Origin: Actinomyces sp.
GTDB taxonomy: Bacteria; Actinomycetota; Actinomycetes; Actinomycetales; Actinomycetaceae
NCBI RefSeq assembly: GCF_030530635.1
Contig: NZ_JAUMUL010000003.1
Coordinates: forward strand, 1-64,000
Direction of reading: 5' to 3'
DNA length: 64,000 nucleotides
This document shows positions 8,547-17,413 of this stretch, piece after piece. Position numbers and translations under genes: made by a program. How positions within the stretch are numbered: position 1 is the stretch's first letter; each line of letters begins with the position of its first letter. The notes beneath the pieces are model-generated. The model worked only from the letters and a program-made list of their open reading frames with translations. It searched no databases and was not told where the DNA came from.

Positions 8547-9533
8547 ATGAGTCCTTCGGAAGCCCGCGCCATCAGCCCCTCGGAAGCCCCCGCCATCAGT
8601 TTCCGCGAACTGCGCATGGAGTTTCGACGCCGCCGATCCCGGCCCCTGGTCGCGCTCGACTCACTCACCCTCGACGTGGCCCCCGGCCAGGTCTTCGGCC
8701 TGCTCGGGCCCAACGGCTCCGGGAAGACCACCTCGGTGAACCTGCTATGCGGACTGCTGCGCCCCACCGGCGGTACCGTGCTGGTGGAGGGCATCGACGT
8801 GCGTGACGACGTCACCGCGGTGCGCACACGCCTGGGCGTCGTCCCCCAGGAGACCGCCCTGTACAACGACCTGAGCGCAGACGAGAACCTCTCCTTCCAC
8901 GCCCGCCTGTACGGCGTGCCGCGGGCCGAACGCCGCACCCGCATCAGCGAGGTACTCGAACTGGTCGGGCTGGCCGTGCGCCGCGGCGACCGGGTGGGCA
9001 CCTACTCCGGAGGGATGCAGCGCCGCCTCGCCCTGGCTCGCGCTCTACTGACCGAGCCGCGCGTGGTGGTCCTGGACGAGCCCACCCTCGGGGTCGACGT
9101 CCAGTCCCGCGCCGCCCTGTGGGAACGAGTACGACGCATCGCCTCCGAAGGCGGCACCGTACTGCTGACCACGAACTACATGGAGGAGGCACAGGCGCTG
9201 GCGGACAACCTCGCCATCCTCGACCACGGTGCGCTGATCGCCACCGGCACCCCGGACCAACTGCGCGGACGCCTCGGCAAGACCTTCATCGACGTGCGCT
9301 GCAGCCGCCCCGATCCCGGAATCGAGCATCTGGCCGGCGTCACGGGAGTCGCCTGGCACGACGGCGTCGCCGCGGTGGCCGCGGACGGGTCGCCCGCCAC
9401 CACCCGCGCCATCCTCGACTGGTTCGCCGAGCACGATCCCGGATCCGCCCTGGTGGGGGTGCGCCGCCCCGATCTCAACGACGTGTTCCTGGACCTGACC
9501 GGCAAGGCACTGCGCGACGGGGGAGAGGCATGA
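8547..9533 (+). CDS. ABC exporter ATP-binding protein
   Basis: This 328-residue DrrA/CcmA-type ATPase powers the two permeases that follow. Walker A is GPNGSGKTT at about residues 54-62, the Q-loop is VVPQET, the signature is YSGGMQRR, and Walker B is VVVLDEPT. The C-terminal quarter resembles the regulatory tail of drug and lipid exporters. The first 17 residues come from a 24-base tandem duplication (SPSEARAI/SPSEAPAI), so the true start could lie later, at the Met before EFRRRRSRP. The stop overlaps the next start as ATGA. Confidence 0.9.
   Translation: MSPSEARAISPSEAPAISFRELRMEFRRRRSRPLVALDSLTLDVAPGQVFGLLGPNGSGKTTSVNLLCGLLRPTGGTVLVEGIDVRDDVTAVRTRLGVVPQETALYNDLSADENLSFHARLYGVPRAERRTRISEVLELVGLAVRRGDRVGTYSGGMQRRLALARALLTEPRVVVLDEPTLGVDVQSRAALWERVRRIASEGGTVLLTTNYMEEAQALADNLAILDHGALIATGTPDQLRGRLGKTFIDVRCSRPDPGIEHLAGVTGVAWHDGVAAVAADGSPATTRAILDWFAEHDPGSALVGVRRPDLNDVFLDLTGKALRDGGEA
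8550..8597 (+). repeat. 24-bp tandem duplication at the ABC ATPase N-terminus
   Basis: Two 24-base units, 8550-8573 and 8574-8597, differ at three positions and keep the reading frame, encoding two eight-residue repeats. Confidence 0.85.
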
Positions 9534-10660
9534 CCCCCGTCCGTGCCGCGCTCGCCATCGCGGTCAAGGACTGGACCAGGTTCGTGCGCCAGCCCTTCCT
9601 CATGGTCATCAGCGTCGTCATCCCACTGGTGTTCATCTTCTTCTACTCGCTGGTAATCCCCGTATCCAACAACAACCCGATCATGATCGCCGACCTGGAC
9701 GGCGGTCCCGTCGCAGAGCACCTGAGCGAGGTCATACGCACCATCCACTCCGACGAGGGCCCCTACTACGACGTACGCACCACTGATCCAGACACGGCCC
9801 TGAAGTCCTTCGCGGACTCCGAGGCGCTCGCCGTCGTGGTCATTCCGGACGGGTTCTCCCAGGCGGTCGCCGCCGGAGACGCGCAGGTGGAGCTGAAGCT
9901 GAACAACATCAACTCCGACTACTCCAAGAACCTGCGGCTACGCCTGGATGCGGCGGTAGGCGCGCTCAATGAGGAACTGGCCGGCCCTGCAGTGGAGGTG
10001 CAGGAGACCCGCTGGTTGCCCACCGACCCCACCATGCTAGGCTACATCTCCACCAGCCTGCTTCTGTTCGGCTGCCTGTACGCCGCCATGATCAACACCG
10101 GCCTGCAGATCGCCGCCGAGTGGAACGACCGCACCGTCAAGCACCTACTACTCGCCCCACTCGGCCGCGGCACACTAGTGGCCGGGAAGGTGATCGCCGG
10201 GCTGGGGCAGTCACTGGCGTCCGTGGCCCTGGTTCTGCTCGTACTCATGATCGGCTTCGACTTCCAACCCAGCGGCAGCCTGCTGGCCATGGCGGGCATC
10301 GTCGGAGTGGTGCTGCTCATGGGAGCAGGCATCGGCATGGTGGTCGGGGTCGTCTCCAAAAAGACTCTGGCGACGGCGTCGGGCCTGATCACCCTGGCGG
10401 TGGCGCTCTTCCTGGTCTCCGGCAACGAGGAGTCCATGCGCGGGCTCGCCTGGGGGCAGCCGATCACCGCCCTGTGGCAGCTGTCCCGGACGCTGCCCTC
10501 CACCTACGCCTTCATGAGCGCCCGCTCCATCTTCCTCACCGGCGACGCCTCGGATCTGGCCCGCAACCTCGCCGTCGTGCTGGTATCAACATTGGCGATC
10601 CTGGCCCTGGCCGGATGGTTGCTGCGCCGCGCCTACACCCATCTGACCGGAGGACAGTGA
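9530..10660 (+). CDS. ABC-2 type permease, first subunit
   Basis: This 376-residue membrane protein has a hydrophobic anchor at about residues 20-42, a large outside loop (PIMIADLDGG to LVVVIPDGF-like text), then a block of about five membrane helices from residue 165 onward. This is the ABC-2 layout (one helix, long loop, five helices) of drug, antibiotic or lipid exporters. It is coupled to the ATPase by a four-base overlap and is followed after seven bases by a second permease, so the exporter is probably an ATPase dimer with a permease heterodimer. Confidence 0.88.
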   Translation: MTPVRAALAIAVKDWTRFVRQPFLMVISVVIPLVFIFFYSLVIPVSNNNPIMIADLDGGPVAEHLSEVIRTIHSDEGPYYDVRTTDPDTALKSFADSEALAVVVIPDGFSQAVAAGDAQVELKLNNINSDYSKNLRLRLDAAVGALNEELAGPAVEVQETRWLPTDPTMLGYISTSLLLFGCLYAAMINTGLQIAAEWNDRTVKHLLLAPLGRGTLVAGKVIAGLGQSLASVALVLLVLMIGFDFQPSGSLLAMAGIVGVVLLMGAGIGMVVGVVSKKTLATASGLITLAVALFLVSGNEESMRGLAWGQPITALWQLSRTLPSTYAFMSARSIFLTGDASDLARNLAVVLVSTLAILALAGWLLRRAYTHLTGGQ

Positions 10661-10667
10661 ACAGACC

Positions 10668-11804
10668 ATGATGCAGAGCAGCCAGATGCACCGAATCGCA
10701 CGTCACCTTGACCGGGCGGGCGCCGTTGCCCGCAAGGACCTGCGTCAGTGGGCCCGCGACCGACAGGCCCTGGCCGGCCCCATGCTCATTCCGCTGGTGC
10801 TGATGTTCCTGTGCGGCATCCTGTTCGGCTTCGGTGGAGACGAGTGGAACATCGGACTGGTCAATGAGGGGGAGGGACCTCGCGCGGCCGCCTTCGAGGC
10901 GGAGGTTCGCGGCCTGCGCAGCAACATCAGCCCCTACTTCCGCGTGGTGACCACCGACGCCGAGCGGGCCGAGCAGTTGGTGGCCGCCGGCCGCCTGCAC
11001 CTGGTGGTCACCATCCCAGCCGACTTCGATGAGCGCGTCGAGGCGGGGCAGACCCCGGTACTGCACACCAGGACCTACAACATCAACACTGACATGATGA
11101 AGAACGCCCGCCTGCGGCTGAGTCGTGCAATACAGGACTACGCCGCGCAGGCGCCCGGCGCCGCGCCCGTGACGGTCACCCAGACCACCACCCGGCTCGA
11201 CGACGTGTGGCGGCGCACCTTCATCGGTCACAGCGCCGTCATCCTCGCAGTCATGGTCGGCTCCGCCCTCAATGCTGCAATCATGGTTGCGCGCGAATGG
11301 GAGCACCGCACCGTCAAGGAGGTTCGGCTCGCGCCCCGGCCCCTGGGCGATGTCACCGCCGGAACACTGGTCGCCGCCGTCATTGCCGGAGGCATCAGCA
11401 CCCTGGTCACGCTGGCGGTCGCAGTGTCCGTTTTCGGGGTACGCATTCCCGTAGGGCGCTTACCGGCGCTGGCGGCCCTGGCCGCATTGACCTCAATGGC
11501 GTGCGCCGGGTTCGGCGTCGCGATCGGCGCCTGGCTGCGGGACTACCGCACCGTGCAGCCACTGCTCATGATCACTTTCGCCGGCTCGTTCTTCGCCTCG
11601 GGCGGCTTCTCCTCGCTCGCCACCCTGCCCCGTGCGGTGCAGACATTCGACCGCTTCTGGCCGCCGACCTACGTATTTGAGACCATGCAGGCCCAGGCGT
11701 GGATGACCACGCCACCGTCGGCGATGCCGGTACTGATCGGCTGCGCCGTGGCTGCTGCGATGGGAGTTGGGGTCGGGGCGTGGGCCCTTCACTGGCGGCT
11801 CTAG
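10668..11804 (+). CDS. ABC-2 type permease, second subunit
   Basis: This 378-residue protein has the same order of parts as the first permease: a helix near residues 38-56, an external domain (VTIPADFDERVEAG is the counterpart of VVIPDGFSQAVAAG), then helices from about 190. The two permeases therefore look like an ancient duplicate pair. A GGAGGA ribosome-binding site lies upstream; ATG 10668 and ATG 10671 are both possible. It is the last gene of the exporter operon and is convergent with menF. Confidence 0.87.
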   Translation: MMQSSQMHRIARHLDRAGAVARKDLRQWARDRQALAGPMLIPLVLMFLCGILFGFGGDEWNIGLVNEGEGPRAAAFEAEVRGLRSNISPYFRVVTTDAERAEQLVAAGRLHLVVTIPADFDERVEAGQTPVLHTRTYNINTDMMKNARLRLSRAIQDYAAQAPGAAPVTVTQTTTRLDDVWRRTFIGHSAVILAVMVGSALNAAIMVAREWEHRTVKEVRLAPRPLGDVTAGTLVAAVIAGGISTLVTLAVAVSVFGVRIPVGRLPALAALAALTSMACAGFGVAIGAWLRDYRTVQPLLMITFAGSFFASGGFSSLATLPRAVQTFDRFWPPTYVFETMQAQAWMTTPPSAMPVLIGCAVAAAMGVGVGAWALHWRL

Positions 11805-11826
11805 AGGCGGCCCGACATGGCAGGCT

Positions 11827-13254
11827 TTAAGGCAGGGGTGGTGAAACGTCCGCGCCCAGGGCGGTGAGCATGGGGCGCATCTTCGCCTGCGTTTCGGCGA
11901 GTTCATCGACGGGAACCGAGTCGGGCATGATCCCGCCTCCGCCGAAGATCCTTGCCGGCGCTTCCGGCCCGACTCCGCCGGGCGGCAGCGCGGCACTGCG
12001 CAGTGCGATGCACCATTCGCCCTCGCCATGCCAGTCCACCCAGCCCACCGGGCCGGCATACCGCCCCCGGTCCATGCCTTCCACCTCGGCGATGATGCGG
12101 GCGGCCGCCTCCGTGGGCGTGCCGCACACCGCCGCCGTGGGATGTAGGGCGCGCACGAGCGCCAGCGCACCCGTGTCCCCGGCAACCACCCCGGTGATAT
12201 CGGTGGCCAGATGCAGCACGTTCGGCAGCGTCAGCACCCGCGGGGCCTTAGCCACTACCGCGGAGCACAAGGGCTCCAGGGCGGTAATCGCCGAGGCCCG
12301 CGCCAGCTCATGCTCGGCCCGGTTCTTCGGCGATGCCGCCAGCCACCGCCCCAGCCGCTCCGCCTCGCGCTCGCGGGCGGCTGCGTCACCCGGGTGGCGG
12401 CGCGCCGTGCCTGCCAGTACCCGGCTGGCAAGGTGCCGGTTCTCCAGCCGCACGAGCAGCTCCGGGGTCGCTCCCACCGTGGAATCCACGGCGAAGGTCC
12501 AGCACGACGGGTAGTTAGCCTCCAGGTGTCGCAGTAGATCGCCCGTAGCCAGGGGTGCCGCGGGTGTCACCAGCAGATCCCGCGCCAGCACCACCTTGCT
12601 GGCCTCGCCGGCGGCTATGCGTCGCCGCACCTGCGCGACGGCGGCCAGGTACTCGGCCTCGGGCAGTGCCCCGGCCGCCACCACGCAGACGTCGGGGGAG
12701 GGGACATCCGGCGGGGCGGACGCCGGCGGGCGCAGCCGCGCCAGGACCTCCGCCACCTCCGGGTGGGCCTCGCCCTCGACCACGGCGGTGGTCAGCCACG
12801 CCCCGGAGTCATCCAGCCCCACGAGCACTCGCGGCACGGTCAGTACGGAGACGGCGGCTGAGGTGGGGGAGAAGGCGATGGTGCCCAGGGCCACCGGGCC
12901 GGTACCGGGGCGCACCAGTGCGTCGCGCCACCAGGAGGCGTACACGGTGGCGCGCCAGGCGCTCCGCAACGCCTCAATCCGATCCGGTCCCTGCGCCTCC
13001 AGCCGCAATGCCTGCCCCCAACCGACCAGTCCGTGCCCGCGGCGCACCCAGCTGACGACATCCTCCCGCCTGGCCAGGAGGTCGAGCAGTCCCGTGCCGT
13101 CGTCGCCGCCCTCCGCAGTGATGACGCCGACCGGAAGGGCGACGGTGCGGAAGGACAGAGGAATCGGGGCGGTGGCGGCCCGCCATGCGGACACAACCGG
13201 TGCGGTGGGCGCCGGGCGGGCCGAGGGACCCGGGGCGGGCTCGGGAGCGCCCAC
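11827..13254 (-). CDS. menF: isochorismate synthase MenF
   Basis: MenF converts chorismate to isochorismate, the entry step of menaquinone synthesis. The protein belongs to the chorismate-utilising family: EASKVVLARD with its Lys, VLAGTARR, and the C-terminal block LHPTAAVCGTPTEAA, RYAGPVGW, IFGGGGIMPDS with VDELAETQAKM. The GTG at 13254 is preferred over the upstream ATG because it lies one base after the menG stop and six bases behind a GGAGG. This gives 475 residues and avoids a 90-base overlap. It follows menG in the same minus-strand operon. Confidence 0.88.
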   Translation of the reverse strand: MGAPEPAPGPSARPAPTAPVVSAWRAATAPIPLSFRTVALPVGVITAEGGDDGTGLLDLLARREDVVSWVRRGHGLVGWGQALRLEAQGPDRIEALRSAWRATVYASWWRDALVRPGTGPVALGTIAFSPTSAAVSVLTVPRVLVGLDDSGAWLTTAVVEGEAHPEVAEVLARLRPPASAPPDVPSPDVCVVAAGALPEAEYLAAVAQVRRRIAAGEASKVVLARDLLVTPAAPLATGDLLRHLEANYPSCWTFAVDSTVGATPELLVRLENRHLASRVLAGTARRHPGDAAAREREAERLGRWLAASPKNRAEHELARASAITALEPLCSAVVAKAPRVLTLPNVLHLATDITGVVAGDTGALALVRALHPTAAVCGTPTEAAARIIAEVEGMDRGRYAGPVGWVDWHGEGEWCIALRSAALPPGGVGPEAPARIFGGGGIMPDSVPVDELAETQAKMRPMLTALGADVSPPLP

Positions 13255-13255
13255 C

Positions 13256-14002
13256 TCAGGCCTCCGGGGCCGTCGGCGCGACGTCGTCGGTGCTGCCATG
13301 CGCGGAGAGCTCCGGCTTGGCGGCGCGATGGATGGCCACGATTCCACCCGACAGGTTCTTGTAACCCACCCCGCGCCAACCGGCCCCCTGCATCAGTGCC
13401 GCCAGGGTCTCCTGATCCGGCCAGGAAAGGATCGACTCGCCCAGATAGCCGTAGGCATCCGCGTTGGAGGACACCAGTCTCCCGGCCGCGGGCAGGGCAG
13501 TGCCCAGGTAGAAGCGGTACAGGCGCCGGAAGGTCGCGTGCACGGGGGTGGAGAACTCCGCGATTACGATCCGCCCGCCGGGGCGAGTCACGCGCGCCAT
13601 CTCCGCCAGCGCCCGGTCGGTGTCCTGCACGTTGCGCAACCCATAGGAGATGGTGACCACGTCGAAGAAGCCGTCGGAGAAGGGCAGATCCGTCGCATCA
13701 CCTACCACGAACTCGATCTCGGGATGGCGCCGTCTGCCCTCGGCGACCATGCCCGCCGACAGGTCGCAGGCCACCACCTGCGCGCCGTCGGCCGCGTAGG
13801 CGACGCTGGAGGTGCCGGTGCCTGCAGCCAGGTCCAGCACCCGCATGCCGGGACCGGCGGAAACAGCGGCGCGAGTGACCGCACGCCACATGCGCACCTG
13901 CCACAGACTCATGACGTCATTGGTCAAGTCATATCGGCGCGCGACGGCGTCGAACATGCCCGCGACCTCGCGGGGGTCCTTGGCGAGAGAGGCTCGACTC
14001 AT
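13256..14002 (-). CDS. menG: demethylmenaquinone methyltransferase MenG (UbiE family)
   Basis: MenG adds the last methyl group to demethylmenaquinone using S-adenosylmethionine. The 248-residue protein starts MSRASLAKDPREVAGMFDAVA, close to actinobacterial UbiE/MenG. It has the SAM motif VLDLAAGTGT, then YGLRNVQD and the C-terminal GYKNLSGGIVAIH. ATG 14002 is chosen over one 48 bases upstream because GAGGA lies seven bases before it and the protein then begins as in homologues. It is divergent from the reductase-nuo operon. Confidence 0.92.
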   Translation of the reverse strand: MSRASLAKDPREVAGMFDAVARRYDLTNDVMSLWQVRMWRAVTRAAVSAGPGMRVLDLAAGTGTSSVAYAADGAQVVACDLSAGMVAEGRRRHPEIEFVVGDATDLPFSDGFFDVVTISYGLRNVQDTDRALAEMARVTRPGGRIVIAEFSTPVHATFRRLYRFYLGTALPAAGRLVSSNADAYGYLGESILSWPDQETLAALMQGAGWRGVGYKNLSGGIVAIHRAAKPELSAHGSTDDVAPTAPEA

Positions 14003-14354
14003 GGTCAGATCCTCGCAGATCCCACGGTCGGACTGAGCCGCTCGGTTCATCCCGGAACTCGTCGCACGTCGCTGCGGGCATGCCCGCCGACGTGAATTCG
14101 CAAGGGTAGGTATCTCAAAATAAGTGGTTGACTGCGCGCCGCCGCAGTCGCCACCACGTGCGCGTGGCGCGCGTTATCCTGGGAATGCCGGGAGAAAAAC
14201 GGACCACCCGAAGGCGGGGCGGAGTCGAGTGACGGTGATGTGAGACAAGTCGGTAGTGTCATCGGCGGTCCCGTCAGTCAGCAGGTCCATGGCCGCCGAC
14301 TCGGTGGTCGCCGTTCCCAGCCGCACGAGCCGCACACGAAGGAGGCGCGCAGCA
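14003..14354. other. 352-base divergent promoter region between menG and the reductase-nuo operon
   Basis: No gene is seen here. A hairpin (GACTGCG / CGCAGTC) lies at 14130-14149. A -10-like TATCCT at 14175-14180 could serve the plus-strand operon, but no good -35 precedes it. Such a start would leave a leader of about 165 bases. Promoters for both directions are expected here but cannot be fixed by eye. Confidence 0.4.
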
Positions 14355-15653
14355 ATGGCAGCAGCCGCCGGCGATATGAGCGCCGATGTCGTCGTCGTGG
14401 GTGCCGGTCCCGCCGGCTCAGCGGCCGCCTACCATCTGGCCACCCTCGGCCTGGACGTGCTGTTACTGGAACGCCACGAACTCGGCCGGGACAAGGTCTG
14501 CGGTGACGGCCTCACGCCGACGGCCGTGCGCGAGCTGGTCGCCATGGGGATGGACACCTCCACCTGGCAGCGCAACCAGGGGCTGCGCGTCATCGGCGGC
14601 GGGCACCAGCTGCACATCCCCTGGCCCGAGCAGGCCAGTCTGCCCGCCTACGGCCTGGCCCGGCGGCGCAGCGACTTGGACCGTGACCTCGCCAAGCACG
14701 CCGTAGGCGCCGGTGCTCATCTGCTGACCGGCGTTACCGTCACCGCCCCGGTCACCAGCGCCTCCGGGCGGGTGATAGGCGTACAGGCACGCCCCACTCC
14801 GCGTGTCCCCGAGCCGGGCATACAGGCCCCGATCACCGTCCGTGCGCCACTGGTCATGGACGCCGGCGGCGTATCGGCCCGCCTGGCCACCGCCGTCGGC
14901 CGCAGCAAGGACGAGCGCAAGCCGCTGGGCGTCGCCGTGCGCGCCTACTTCCGTTCCCCCCGCGCCGACGATGCCTGGATGGAGTCCCGGCTGGAGCTGT
15001 GGGACGGACCCGCGGGCCGCTCCGACCTGCTGCCCGGATACGGGTGGATCTGGAGCGTGGGCGACGGTCTGGTCAACGTTGGTCTGGGAGCGGTGTCCTC
15101 GACGACGGCGGCCGCCTCCGCCCGCGGCATCGACTACCGGGCCGTGTTCAACCGTTGGCTGGGCCATGTGCCGGAAGCCTGGGAATTCACCCCTGAGCAC
15201 CGGGTCGGCCGCATCGGCTCCGCCGCCCTGCCCATGGCCTTCAACCGCAAGCCCCACTATGCCGACGGGCTCATGCTGCTGGGTGATGCCGGCGGCATGG
15301 TCTCACCCTTCAACGGGGAGGGTATCGCCCAGGCGCTCGCCTCCGGCCGTCTGGCCGCAGAGGCCGCCGCCCAGGCGGCGGCCCGCTCCACCGCCGCAGG
15401 CCGCGAACTCGCCCTGTCACAGTACCCGGCGGCCCTTCAGGCGCAGATGGGCGGTTACTACACGCTTGGGCGCATCTTCGTCGCCCTGATCGAGCATCCC
15501 GAGGTGATGCGCCTGTGCACCCGTTATGGGCTGCCCCGCAAACGCCTCATGCGGCTCGTCGCCAAGCTCCTGTCCGACGGCTGGGAGCGTCGCGGCGGCG
15601 ACGGAATCGACCACTTCATCCAACTTCTGACAAGGATGGTGCCGGCAGCATGA
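14355..15653 (+). CDS. geranylgeranyl-reductase-family flavoprotein (MenJ-like)
   Basis: This 432-residue FAD-dependent oxidoreductase has the dinucleotide motif VVVVGAGPAGSAAAYHLA at the N-terminus, VCGDGLTP, and the second FAD motif LMLLGDAGGMVSPFNGEGI. These mark the geranylgeranyl reductase family. In actinobacteria a member called MenJ saturates one isoprene unit of menaquinone. Its place between menG and nuoA supports that role, but the substrate is inferred. ATG 14355 is chosen for its AAGGAGG site. Its stop overlaps nuoA as ATGA. Confidence 0.85.
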   Translation: MAAAAGDMSADVVVVGAGPAGSAAAYHLATLGLDVLLLERHELGRDKVCGDGLTPTAVRELVAMGMDTSTWQRNQGLRVIGGGHQLHIPWPEQASLPAYGLARRRSDLDRDLAKHAVGAGAHLLTGVTVTAPVTSASGRVIGVQARPTPRVPEPGIQAPITVRAPLVMDAGGVSARLATAVGRSKDERKPLGVAVRAYFRSPRADDAWMESRLELWDGPAGRSDLLPGYGWIWSVGDGLVNVGLGAVSSTTAAASARGIDYRAVFNRWLGHVPEAWEFTPEHRVGRIGSAALPMAFNRKPHYADGLMLLGDAGGMVSPFNGEGIAQALASGRLAAEAAAQAAARSTAAGRELALSQYPAALQAQMGGYYTLGRIFVALIEHPEVMRLCTRYGLPRKRLMRLVAKLLSDGWERRGGDGIDHFIQLLTRMVPAA

Positions 15654-16009
15654 ACCCTTATGTCTCCCTGCTCATCATGGCGGCGGTCGCCATGGTTATC
15701 GCCATCGGTGGCCTGGTCCTGTCCGCCATTGTGAGCCCCAACCGGCGCAACCGGGTCAAGGTCGCCAACTACGAATGCGGCATCGACCCCACCCCCACCA
15801 ATGTCGACCAGGGCCGGTTCCCCGTGTCCTTCTACCTGGTGGGCATGACCTTCATCATCTTCGATGTCGAGGTCGTCTTCCTCTACCCGTGGGCCACCGC
15901 CTTCGCGCAGTTGGGCTTCTTCGGGCTGAGCGCGGCCCTCGTCTTCATCGCCCTGATCACGGTGCCCTACATCCTCGAGTGGCGTCGTGGCGGACTGGAC
16001 TGGGAGTGA
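15650..16009 (+). CDS. nuoA: NADH-quinone oxidoreductase subunit A
   Basis: NuoA is a small membrane subunit of complex I. The 119 residues have three hydrophobic helices and the conserved loop YECGIDP, with the acidic FDVEVVFLYPWA stretch after the second helix. Length is normal. It is coupled to the preceding reductase gene by ATGA and begins the complete nuoA-N series. Confidence 0.95.
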   Translation: MNPYVSLLIMAAVAMVIAIGGLVLSAIVSPNRRNRVKVANYECGIDPTPTNVDQGRFPVSFYLVGMTFIIFDVEVVFLYPWATAFAQLGFFGLSAALVFIALITVPYILEWRRGGLDWE

Positions 16010-16022
16010 GGGAGCAGATCTC

Positions 16023-16643
16023 ATGAACATGCGCGAGTACAACGAGAAGATGCTCCACATCCCCTCCAAGCGGGATGACCTGCAGGCGCAGGCGCTGGAG
16101 AGCGTGGAGGGACCCGGCTTCATGCTCACCACGGTGGCCAAGCTGGCGGACCTGGCCCAGGCGCGCTCGCTGTGGCCGGTGACCATGGGGCTCGCCTGCT
16201 GCGCCATCGAGATGATGGCCACCGGCACGCCCCGCTTCGACATGGCCCGCTTCGGATGGGAGGTATTCCGCGCCTCGCCCCGCCATGCCGATGTCATGAT
16301 CGTTTCCGGCCGCGTCTCCCACAAGATGGCGCCGGTGGTGCGCAACGTCTACGACTCCATGCCCGAGCCCAAGTGGGTCATCTCCATGGGTGCCTGCGCC
16401 TCCTCCGGCGGCGTGTTCAACAACTACGCCGTGGTTCAGGGCGCCGACCACATCGTGCCCGTGGACATCTACCTGCCCGGCTGCCCGCCGCGCCCGGAGA
16501 TGCTCCTGAACGCCATGCTCGAACTGACCCGCCAGATCGAGCGCAAGCCGATCTTCGCCCACCGTGAGGAGATCGCTCGCGCCGTTGAGGCCGCCGCCCT
16601 CAAGGCCGTCCCCACAGCCGAGATGAAGGGACTGCTCGCATGA
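16023..16643 (+). CDS. nuoB: NADH-quinone oxidoreductase subunit B
   Basis: NuoB carries the terminal iron-sulfur cluster N2, next to the quinone site. The 206-residue protein has the cluster cysteines in GLACCAIEMM, in GACASSGGVF and in PGCPPRPE. ATG 16023 follows a GAGGGAG site and is preferred to an in-frame start 36 bases upstream that would lie inside nuoA. The stop overlaps nuoC as ATGA. Confidence 0.95.
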   Translation: MNMREYNEKMLHIPSKRDDLQAQALESVEGPGFMLTTVAKLADLAQARSLWPVTMGLACCAIEMMATGTPRFDMARFGWEVFRASPRHADVMIVSGRVSHKMAPVVRNVYDSMPEPKWVISMGACASSGGVFNNYAVVQGADHIVPVDIYLPGCPPRPEMLLNAMLELTRQIERKPIFAHREEIARAVEAAALKAVPTAEMKGLLA

Positions 16644-17413
16644 TCGCCAACGCTGGTACTGCTGAGAACCACGCCGCCCCCGACACCGTTGCCAAGACCG
16701 CCACCGCCGTTCCGGAGGTCGCCGGTCGGCCGGTGCCCGAGGCGTTGCGCCTGGAGGTCATAGATACTCACACCGGCCAGTTCGGTGCCGCCGACGCCGG
16801 CGACACCACCGGTTACGGCGGCACCGTCGGCGTGGTCGCCCTCGCCCCGGCGGCCACCCGTCCCTACGGGGAATGGTTCGACGCCGTCGTCGACGCCCTC
16901 ATCGAGGACCTCGCCGAGGCGGACGTAGACCCGGCCGCAGCCATTGAGAAGGTCGTGGTGGACCGGGGCGAGTTGACCCTGTTCATCGCGCGCGAGCACC
17001 TGCTGGACGTGGCCCGGCCCCTGCGGGACGATCAGGACCTGCGCTTCGAACTGTGCCTGGGCGTGACCGGCGTGCACTACCCGCACGACCACGGCCGCGA
17101 GTTGCACGCCTGCTACGAGCTGATCTCCCTGACTCACGGCGCCCGCGCCCTGCGCCTGGAGGTCGCCCTTGCGCAAACGGATCCGCACGTGCCCTCGCTC
17201 GTGCCCGTCTACCCCGGGAACGACTGGCACGAACGCGAGGCGTGGGACCTGATGGGCATCGTCTTCGACGGCCACCCCAACCTGACGCGCTCGGCCATGC
17301 CCGACGACTGGGTCGGGCACCCCCAACGCAAGGACTACCCGCTCGGCGGCATCCCCGTCGAGTACAAGGGCGCCTCAACCGCCACGGCCGACACCCGGAG
17401 GTCCTACCGCTGA
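16640..17413 (+). CDS. nuoC: NADH-quinone oxidoreductase subunit C
   Basis: NuoC is the 30-kDa hydrophilic subunit of the connecting part of complex I. The 257-residue protein has the family signature DWHEREAWDLMGIVFDGHP followed by RKDYPLGGIPVEYKG at the end. The first 50 or so residues are an Ala/Thr-rich extension of low complexity. It ends TGATG with nuoD, sharing one base. Confidence 0.94.
   Translation: MIANAGTAENHAAPDTVAKTATAVPEVAGRPVPEALRLEVIDTHTGQFGAADAGDTTGYGGTVGVVALAPAATRPYGEWFDAVVDALIEDLAEADVDPAAAIEKVVVDRGELTLFIAREHLLDVARPLRDDQDLRFELCLGVTGVHYPHDHGRELHACYELISLTHGARALRLEVALAQTDPHVPSLVPVYPGNDWHEREAWDLMGIVFDGHPNLTRSAMPDDWVGHPQRKDYPLGGIPVEYKGASTATADTRRSYR

Noticed and set aside
14130..14149. 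Riboswitch in the leader of the reductase-nuo operon
   Set aside because: There is only one small hairpin, and nothing matching a known riboswitch core is visible.
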